From Nocardia niwae NBRC 108934 = DSM 45340 (GTDB lineage Bacteria; Actinomycetota; Actinomycetes; Mycobacteriales; Mycobacteriaceae): 64,000 bases of DNA. The stretch lies in contig NZ_BDCK01000016.1 in the NCBI RefSeq assembly GCF_001613465.1, positions 310,001-374,000 of the forward strand, in the 5' to 3' direction. The position numbers were made by a program, and so were the translations under genes. Positions 58,299 to 64,000 of this stretch are shown in pieces. The notes below the pieces were generated by a model. The model saw only the letters and a list, made by a program, of their open reading frames with translations, did no database searches and was not told where the DNA came from. How positions within the stretch are numbered: the stretch's first letter is position 1; every line of letters begins with the position of its first letter.

Positions 58299-59594
58299 AT
58301 GGTCGTCACCGGTCGGCTGGCCGCCGCGGCAGGCGTGGCAGCCCTGTTCGTCACCCTGGTCCTGCCTTCCGTGATCGGCGTGGTGGTGGTGACCTGTGCC
58401 CTTGCGGCCGGACTGCTCGTCGACCTGGGCGCGGTGGGACGTGCGCGCGATCTCGCGCTGTCACGCGAGACGCTCACCACGGTGCGGCTCGGACGCTCGG
58501 TCGAGGTGGAACTCGTCGCGGTCAACACGGGAGCCCGGAGGCTGCGCGGCACGGTCTGGGACGACTGGCCCGACAGCGCGCGCGCCGAGAACCGGACACA
58601 CCGGCTCGAACTCGCGCCGGGCACCAAGGTCCGTTTCCGCACCACGCTCACGCCCACCTACCGCGGCGATCGGGTCGCGGGACAAGTCACCGTACGGCTG
58701 CTCGGCCCCCTCGGACTGGCGGGGCGGCAGACGAGGCGCGACGTGCCCGCCCGGGTCCGCGCGCTGCCCGCGTTCCGCGCCGAACGGCTGTTGCGCTCGA
58801 AAGTGAAGCGGCTGCAACACCTGGAGGGCAGCAATGTCACCACGCTGCGCGGACAGGGCACCGAGTTCGATTCGTTCCGCGAGTACGTCGCCGGGGACGA
58901 CGTGCGCGCCATCGATTGGCGCGCCACCGCCCGCGCCACCGACGTCCTGGTCCGCACCTGGCGCCCGGAGCGCAACCGGCACATGCTGATGCTGCTGGAC
59001 ACCGGCCGGATCAGCGCGGGCCGGGTGGGTGACGGTACGCGCCTGGACGCGAGCATCGAGGCGGCCCTGCTGCTCGGCGGTCTGGCCGCCGCCGCGGGGG
59101 ACACGGTCGACCTGCTCGCCTTCGACCGCGGGCCGCGCGCCGAGGTCCGTGGGGTCGGCGGAAAGGGATTGCAGCTGAAGCTGATGCACGCGATGGCAGG
59201 CATCACCCCAGCCCTCGTCGACACCGACAGCGCCGGACTCGTGCGGGCTGCCGTTCAGCGCACCCGCCGCCGCAGCCTGGTCGTCTGGTTCACCAGTCTC
59301 GACGGCGCCGCGGTCGAGGAGAACCTGCTGCCCGTGCTGCCGGTGCTGGCGCAGCGGCACCGGGTGCTGATCGTCTCGGTGATCGACCCCGAGATCGCCG
59401 CGGCCGCCACCCGGCGCGAGCAACTCTCCGACCTGTACGCCGCGGCCGCGGCCGAATCCGTGCTCGCCGAGCGCGCGCTGGTCCAGGAATCGCTGCGCCG
59501 CACCGGTATCGCGGTCGTCGCCGCGTCCCCGGAACGGCTGCCCGAGGCGCTCGCGGACGAATACCTGGAACTGAAACAGTCCGGCGCGCTCTGA
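58299..59594 (+). CDS. DUF58 domain protein
   Basis: 431 residues. Two N-terminal transmembrane helices, then a region with the conserved DUF58 motif FDSFREYVAGDDVRAIDWRA, followed by a VWA-like fold with MLMLLDTGRISAG in place of the metal-site DxSxS. It is the expected partner of MoxR; such pairs are linked to envelope or surface functions. It starts 3 bp after moxR and is surely co-transcribed. Confidence 0.88.
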   Translation: MVVTGRLAAAAGVAALFVTLVLPSVIGVVVVTCALAAGLLVDLGAVGRARDLALSRETLTTVRLGRSVEVELVAVNTGARRLRGTVWDDWPDSARAENRTHRLELAPGTKVRFRTTLTPTYRGDRVAGQVTVRLLGPLGLAGRQTRRDVPARVRALPAFRAERLLRSKVKRLQHLEGSNVTTLRGQGTEFDSFREYVAGDDVRAIDWRATARATDVLVRTWRPERNRHMLMLLDTGRISAGRVGDGTRLDASIEAALLLGGLAAAAGDTVDLLAFDRGPRAEVRGVGGKGLQLKLMHAMAGITPALVDTDSAGLVRAAVQRTRRRSLVVWFTSLDGAAVEENLLPVLPVLAQRHRVLIVSVIDPEIAAAATRREQLSDLYAAAAAESVLAERALVQESLRRTGIAVVAASPERLPEALADEYLELKQSGAL

Positions 59595-59656
59595 GTTCCG
59601 GCCATGGTCTTGCCGAAGGACGTGCTCGCCGGCCCGCCCAGGAGGATCATGGCCCC

Positions 59657-60676
59657 ATGGCCTCGGATCTCGCCGCCTTCGTCCGCGGATTGCCCAAAGC
59701 GGAACTGCACCTGCATCTGGAAGGGACGCTGGAGCCGGAGCTGAAGTTCCACCTGGCCCGGCGCAACGGTATCGAACTGCCGGAGCACAGCGTGGACGAG
59801 GTGAAGCAGACCTATCGCTTCCATGATCTGACGTCGTTCCTGCGGGTCTACTACCCGGCGATGCGCGTTTTGCAGCGTCCGGAGGACTTCCACGACCTCG
59901 CCTACGACTATCTGCGCCGGGCGCACGGCCAAGGCGTGCGCCATGCCGAACTGTTCTTCGATCCGCAGGCGCACACCGGGCGCGGGGTCCCGTTCGCCAC
60001 CGTGATCAGCGGATACCGCTCGGCGATCGCGCGGGCGCGGCGGGAGCTGGGGATTTCCGCCGAGCTGATCCTGTGCTTCCTGCGCGATCATTCCGCGGAG
60101 TACGCCATGGCGACGCTGCTGGAAGCGCTGCCGTACAAGAGCTGGATCCTCGGGGTCGGCTTGGATTCCGACGAGCGCGGCAACCCTCCGAGCAAGTTCG
60201 CCGCCGTCTTCGAGCGCGCCCGCGCGGAAGGGTTCCTGCTGACCATGCACTGCGACATCGACCAGCCGGATTCGGTCGAGCACATCCGCCAGGCGCTGGA
60301 GGACATCGCCGTCGACCGCCTCGACCACGGCACGAACATCGTCGCGGACGACCGTCTGGTCGAGCTGGCCAAGTCGAAGGGCATAGCGCTGACCTGCTGT
60401 CCGGTGTCGAACTCCTTCGTCACCGCCGAGATGAAGTCCGCGGAGATCGTCGGACTGCTCGACCGCGGGCTGACGGTGACCGTCAACAGCGACGATCCCG
60501 CCTATTTCGGGGCTTACGTGGCCGACAACTATCTCGCGCTGGCCGAGCAGGCGGGCCTGGGCATCGATCGGCTGGCCGAGCTGGCCCGCAACTCGTTCCG
60601 GGCTTCCTGGCTGACGCCCGCCCGGCAGGACGCCTTTCTCCGCGAAGTGGACGACTACGTCGCGGCGAACGGCTGA
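59657..60676 (+). CDS. Adenosine/adenine deaminase family protein lacking the catalytic Glu
   Basis: 339 residues, closest in pattern to the PA0148-type adenine deaminases. Metal ligands H18 and H20 (AELHLHLEGT), H198 (TMHCDID), DHGT at 223-226 and SDDP at 278-281 are present. The usual HAGE motif, with the proton-donating Glu, is replaced by HCDI at residues 198-201. The (S/C)DP end VNSDDPAYFGAYVADNY is as in the family. It probably hydrolyses an aminopurine or a related base, but the altered motif makes the substrate and even the reaction uncertain. It is inserted between the DUF58 and RDD genes. Confidence 0.8.
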   Translation: MASDLAAFVRGLPKAELHLHLEGTLEPELKFHLARRNGIELPEHSVDEVKQTYRFHDLTSFLRVYYPAMRVLQRPEDFHDLAYDYLRRAHGQGVRHAELFFDPQAHTGRGVPFATVISGYRSAIARARRELGISAELILCFLRDHSAEYAMATLLEALPYKSWILGVGLDSDERGNPPSKFAAVFERARAEGFLLTMHCDIDQPDSVEHIRQALEDIAVDRLDHGTNIVADDRLVELAKSKGIALTCCPVSNSFVTAEMKSAEIVGLLDRGLTVTVNSDDPAYFGAYVADNYLALAEQAGLGIDRLAELARNSFRASWLTPARQDAFLREVDDYVAANG

Positions 60677-61455
60677 GCGGGGCGCAGCGGCATCGGCGGA
60701 TACACCGGCCGCGGCAGCACCCGGCGCTGTCGCTCGGCGATGACCGCGCCGAGGATCTGCGGCGGAGGACAACCGGCAGGCGGCGGGACGCGCAGCCGCC
60801 CGCACACCTCGGCCACGAGCGCGGCGCCCAGCTGGTGTTGCGCCGCTGGAGTCAAGGTACGCAAGCGCGTCAGGTACTGCCGCACCGACAGCGCGAGATC
60901 CTCCGGCAGGCCGGACAGGTCGAGTTGTGCGCTCCAACCGGTCAGCCACGGCGGCGCGAGCGCGAGCGCGGGCGGCGGCAGCGGGCGCTGCGCGTGCACG
61001 ACCACGGTGCCCGCGAGTACGTCACCGATCCGCCGCGCATGCGGCGAGCAGATCGAGGTGAGCACCGCGATGGCGCCGAACCCGCCGAGCATCCAGAAAT
61101 CGACGATCGCGCCCGCCAGGCCGCGAGTGAGCGCGTGCCGGAAGTCGATCGGCCCGCCGTCCGCTCGCACCACGCGCAGCCCGAGCATCAGCTTGCCCAG
61201 AGTGCGTCCGCGCCAAGCGGTCTCACAGGTCACCGGATAACCGACCAGCACGGTCACGATGGTGACCAGCAGCACCACGTCCAGCCAGGCCGAGTCCAGG
61301 CCCGCGGGCAGCAGCAGCGTGACGACGGCGAACAGCAGGACGAACCCGAGCGTGCACTGCGCCAGCACATCGATCAGGAACGCGGTGGCCCTCGTGGGGA
61401 TCCGGGCGATCGGCAGTTCCAGGGCCACTGCTTCGCCGGTGGTGAACTCAGCCAT
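60655..61455 (-). CDS. RDD family membrane protein
   Basis: 266 residues from the ATG at 61455. The RDD motif is in IPTRATAFLIDVLAQCTLGF (Arg and Asp in helix 1), and further RDD hallmarks are CETAWRGRTLGKLMLGLRVV and FRHALTRGLAGAIVDFWMLG, and RRIGDVLAGTVVV. The C-terminal ~95 residues are cytosolic and Pro-rich. The function is unknown. It overlaps the deaminase 3' end by 22 bp (convergent) and is divergent from the SpoIIM gene, the same arrangement as Rv3694c-Rv3695. Confidence 0.85.
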   Translation of the reverse strand: MAEFTTGEAVALELPIARIPTRATAFLIDVLAQCTLGFVLLFAVVTLLLPAGLDSAWLDVVLLVTIVTVLVGYPVTCETAWRGRTLGKLMLGLRVVRADGGPIDFRHALTRGLAGAIVDFWMLGGFGAIAVLTSICSPHARRIGDVLAGTVVVHAQRPLPPPALALAPPWLTGWSAQLDLSGLPEDLALSVRQYLTRLRTLTPAAQHQLGAALVAEVCGRLRVPPPAGCPPPQILGAVIAERQRRVLPRPVYPPMPLRPAQPFAAT

Positions 61456-61498
61456 GTCGATAGCATTCTTGCGACCGGCGGGAGTGGGAGGCAACCGA

Positions 61499-62515
61499 AT
61501 GGACGTGGACGCATACAGCCTGGCTCACCGCCGGGCGTGGGACCGGCTCGACTACTTGTCCAAGCGCGGGAAGTTGACCGGCGCGGAGGCCGACGAACTG
61601 GTCCTGCTCTACCGCCGCACCTCCCAGCAGCTGGCCCGGCTGCAGTCGCACAGCCCGGACCCCGAACTGATCGCCGGACTGAGCGCGTTGCTCGCGCGTG
61701 CGCGCGGGCGGGTGCTCGGGACGCGGGCCGACACCTGGCCGGAGATCGGCCGGTTCTTCAGCCATCGCTTCCCCGCCGCGCTCTACCGGTCATGGCCCTG
61801 GTGGGTCGGCGTGGCCACGGTGTTCCTGTGCGTATCGGCGGGCTTGGCCGTCTGGGTGGAGCGGTTCGACTCGGCCCGCGACGTTCTCGGAATCCCGGAG
61901 GACACGGGAAGTCTCACCGCGCCCGGCGGCGCGTTCGAGACGTACTACTCGGAGCATCCGCAAGGAGCTTTCGCCGCGCAGGTGTGGACGAACAACGCGT
62001 GGGTGACCGCGATCGCCCTCTTCACCGGTGTATTGATCCTGCCCGCGGTCTACCTGCTGTTCATGAACGCGCTCAATCTGGGCGTCAGCGCGGGACTGAT
62101 GTCCGAAGCGGGGCGGCTGGATTCGTTCTTCGGCTTCATCCTTCCGCACGGCACGCTGGAGCTGACCGCGGTGTTCGTCGCGGGCGGCGTCGGCCTGAAA
62201 CTCGGCTGGACGCTGATCGATCCTGGACGGCTCAGCCGGGTGGAGGCCGTGGCCAGACAGGGGCGGGCGACCGCGACCGTCGCGCTAGGGCTGGTCGGCG
62301 TATTGCTGGTGTGTGGCCTCATCGAAGGATTCGTGACGCCGAGCCCGCTGCCCGTCGTTATCCGGATCGCGATCGGGTTCACTGCCGAGGCGTTGTTCCT
62401 GGCCTACGTCTTCGGGATGGGGCGCCGCGCGGTCACCGAGCAGACGAACTCCGGTGTCGAGGTGGTCGGCGAGCAGCTCGGCGGTGTGACGCAGCCAACA
62501 TTCAGCACACGCTGA
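61499..62515 (+). CDS. Stage II sporulation protein M (SpoIIM) family membrane protein
   Basis: 338 residues with an N-terminal cytosolic helical part (MDVDAYSLAHRRAWDRLDYL) and about five transmembrane helices. The SpoIIM signature is VWTNNAWVTAIALFTGVLIL, then LGVSAGLMSEAGRLDSFFGF and ILPHGTLELTAVFVAGGVGL. In non-sporulating actinobacteria this family accompanies MoxR-DUF58 clusters and its role is unknown. A terminator follows at 62583. Confidence 0.88.
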   Translation: MDVDAYSLAHRRAWDRLDYLSKRGKLTGAEADELVLLYRRTSQQLARLQSHSPDPELIAGLSALLARARGRVLGTRADTWPEIGRFFSHRFPAALYRSWPWWVGVATVFLCVSAGLAVWVERFDSARDVLGIPEDTGSLTAPGGAFETYYSEHPQGAFAAQVWTNNAWVTAIALFTGVLILPAVYLLFMNALNLGVSAGLMSEAGRLDSFFGFILPHGTLELTAVFVAGGVGLKLGWTLIDPGRLSRVEAVARQGRATATVALGLVGVLLVCGLIEGFVTPSPLPVVIRIAIGFTAEALFLAYVFGMGRRAVTEQTNSGVEVVGEQLGGVTQPTFSTR

Positions 62516-63334
62516 GCGAAGTGACTGGGACAATCGGCAGCAAGCGGCGCCGGATCGTTTCGGATGTCCCCCATTTGAGTTCCGCTGGCCGCAGCGAGTC
62601 GCTGCTCTAGCTGCGGCCAGCGTTACCGTCAACTCTACACAATCGTTATCCCTACGCAACCCTTCCCGCCGAGGTCAAGCGTATAAAGCAGCGGGCCAGC
62701 AAACCCTTGCCGCACCCTCCGTCCCCCCGGAACCAGCTAACCGCATGCGACCCGCGCGACCGGAGTTTCGGAGGCCGGTGAGCACTCCGGCGACACCGGC
62801 GGAATAGCCTCCCGCAATCCGCTCCGGCAAGGCAACGGAACTGCTTCGAGGCGTTAGCCGAGCTATTGGATAGACCCCTCCATGGTTGCTGAGAACCGCC
62901 TTCACCTGCACGTTCATTTGCACGAAAGGCCAGTTGCTGACCACCACCCAATAGAAAGAGACCACAAGTTTGTTTACGCGGTAATAAACCGGGTAAAGAC
63001 ATAGCGGTGCGCAAGGAAGACCGGCCAGTTCCCCGACAGGCTCGGCATTAACCGGCGAGCGAAACGCGTCTGGTTCACCTGCTCCGGGCACCTGATTCAG
63101 CACCTGGGCCGCAACCATAACGAGTCATGTGATCTTCGCCTCACCTGCTGCTCCCGGGCCTCTCGGCGCGCGAAATCGACACCGGGACACGCCACTTGGC
63201 GAGACCCACGTCACATCGGCAGAGCGGTTCGACTTCCGCGGACGCAAGCCCGGCTCACACTGGCGAGGCGCCGCCCTGCATCGAATCCCACTGAATGAGA
63301 GTGACTTGAATCACTCCCGCGTCGGCAAGGGGGC
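62516..63334. other. Gene-poor stretch
   Basis: About 820 bp. The left end carries a terminator. From about 62870 to 63010 the base composition is clearly more AT-rich than the rest of the window. A minus-strand frame at 62675-63118 (147 codons) lacks any recognisable motif, and I do not call it. Nothing else is supported. Confidence 0.5.
62583..62622 (+). terminator. Stem-loop terminator after the SpoIIM gene
   Basis: CGCTGGCCGCAG / CTGCGGCCAGCG, a perfect 12-bp stem with a 16-base loop, followed by TTACCG. Confidence 0.75.
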
Positions 63335-64000
63335 TCAACCCACCCGCAGTATCCCGGTCACCGTGCCCTGGAGCAGCCGACCGTCATGGGTGATGAGCGG
63401 AGCGGTTTGCAAAGGATCTTCGATGATCGTGCCGGGAAGGGGGTGTGCGGCGGTGATCGCACCGGTGTCGGGATCGAGGACGGTGAACGCGTACCCGTCC
63501 AGGGGTGTGGTCTGGTCGAGACCGAGCCGCGCGACCGTGTAGAGCGCGCCGTCGGCGGTCGACAGACGCGGCACGGCAGCGCTGCGAATCCGGTTCTCCC
63601 ATACGACGTGGCATCCGTCGTCGGCCACATCGACCCGCGTCATCCCGCCGGTGAACGGCGCGCTCGGCGGCACAGCAGGCCCCGCCCCCTCGGGCAGCGC
63701 CGGATACGGATAGCCATAGGTGCTCGCCACGAAGACCGAGCGGCCGATGCCGACCGGCGAATTCTCGCTTCCGGACCCGCCTTCCCCGAGCACCGGAACC
63801 GCGCACACCAATTCGCCTGTCCCCGTCCGATACACCAGGGCGTGCACTTGTTCGTCGGCGTTGTCGACGATGGTCAGATAGTCCGCACCGGTCGCGGGGC
63901 CGAAGTAGGTGGGCGTCGAGCCCGTGCCCCAGCTGAGCTGGCCGGGCTTTCGGGCCGATCCCCGGTCGTAGGCCGCGCGCCACGCGATCTCCGGAGCACC
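63335..64000 (-). CDS. Beta-propeller (PQQ-like repeat) protein, N-terminus beyond the window
   Basis: The frame is open through the last base, so only the C-terminal 221 residues are visible. Blade-like units repeat: GADYLTIVDNADEQVHALVY, SVFVASTYGYPYPALPEGAG, DGALYTVARLGLDQTTPLDG and GTIIEDPLQTAPLITHDGRL. This fits the hypothetical outer beta-propellers of actinobacteria with PQQ-type repeats. No catalytic motif is visible. Function unknown. Confidence 0.6.
   Translation of the reverse strand, partial: GAPEIAWRAAYDRGSARKPGQLSWGTGSTPTYFGPATGADYLTIVDNADEQVHALVYRTGTGELVCAVPVLGEGGSGSENSPVGIGRSVFVASTYGYPYPALPEGAGPAVPPSAPFTGGMTRVDVADDGCHVVWENRIRSAAVPRLSTADGALYTVARLGLDQTTPLDGYAFTVLDPDTGAITAAHPLPGTIIEDPLQTAPLITHDGRLLQGTVTGILRVG

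Noticed and set aside
62675..63118. Minus-strand frame of 147 codons in the AT-rich pocket
   Set aside because: No ribosome binding site, no motif and no clear codon bias; reported only as a gene-poor stretch.

Overview
This is a high-GC actinobacterial chromosome segment, most probably from Nocardia or a close mycolic-acid relative. The evidence is a PE-PPE-EspG trio, a secreted AroQ-gamma chorismate mutase, a cutinase-like hydrolase, LysX, paired DUF5313 proteins, and gene order that largely follows the Mycobacterium tuberculosis Rv3835-Rv3859c region (septum-formation protein, metallopeptidase, phosphoglycerate-mutase-like protein, pheA, DUF2470, bfrB, glpQ1, DUF4328, sodA, rraA, gltDB). 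The Rv3690-Rv3695-type MoxR cluster follows further right. Species identity is inferred; no rRNA or tRNA gene was found.

Layout. 1-7.1 kb: the end of an aldehyde dehydrogenase, a septum-formation membrane protein and a zincin, a PE-PPE-EspG module, then the coupled pair pheA and a histidine phosphatase on the minus strand. 7.1-9.7 kb: an iron-box-controlled DUF2470 gene, then a small accessory island with two arrays of a 19-bp direct repeat, possible small zinc-ribbon ORFs and an Imm5-like orphan immunity gene. 9.7-17.2 kb: CPBP protease, LCP ligase, a ferritin pair (one with a degenerate ferroxidase centre), DUF5926, a dispersed structured repeat, and the rhodanese-DUF4328-glpQ1 operon. 17.2-24.2 kb: a cluster of DnaA-box-like sequences, msrA, sodA (Mn-type residue), a yybP-ykoY Mn2+ riboswitch in front of a TMEM165-type exporter, a TetR-SDR divergent pair and a methyltransferase.

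24.3-34.2 kb: htpG, a TM0106-type RecB-like nuclease, a second copy of the dispersed repeat, DUF6474, a four-gene copper-type cluster (membrane protein, YcnI, CopC, CopD), an SRPBCC protein, two DUF5313 paralogues, rraA and an S4 protein. 34.5-43 kb: lysX, a small membrane protein, a frameshifted NHL-repeat pseudogene, a histidine phosphatase, a small secreted protein, the cutinase-like hydrolase and the gltBD operon with a strong terminator. 48-64 kb: a long gltB leader region, secreted chorismate mutase, DUF4407, a class III adenylate cyclase, an MFS exporter with divergent TetR and a double palindromic operator, then a MoxR operon (membrane protein, DUF4129 protein, MoxR, DUF58) with an adenosine-deaminase-family gene, RDD and SpoIIM genes, a gene-poor stretch and a truncated beta-propeller gene.

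Recurring themes are metal homeostasis (iron: IdeR box, ferritins; manganese: riboswitch, SOD; copper: YcnI-CopC-CopD), envelope maintenance (LCP, LysX, cutinase-like hydrolase, MoxR/SpoIIM) and core nitrogen and aromatic metabolism (gltBD, pheA, chorismate mutase). The points least explained by known families are the 19-bp repeat island, the degenerate ferritin paralogue, the non-oriC DnaA-box cluster, the hairpin-rich dispersed repeat and the adenosine-deaminase-family enzyme lacking the catalytic glutamate.
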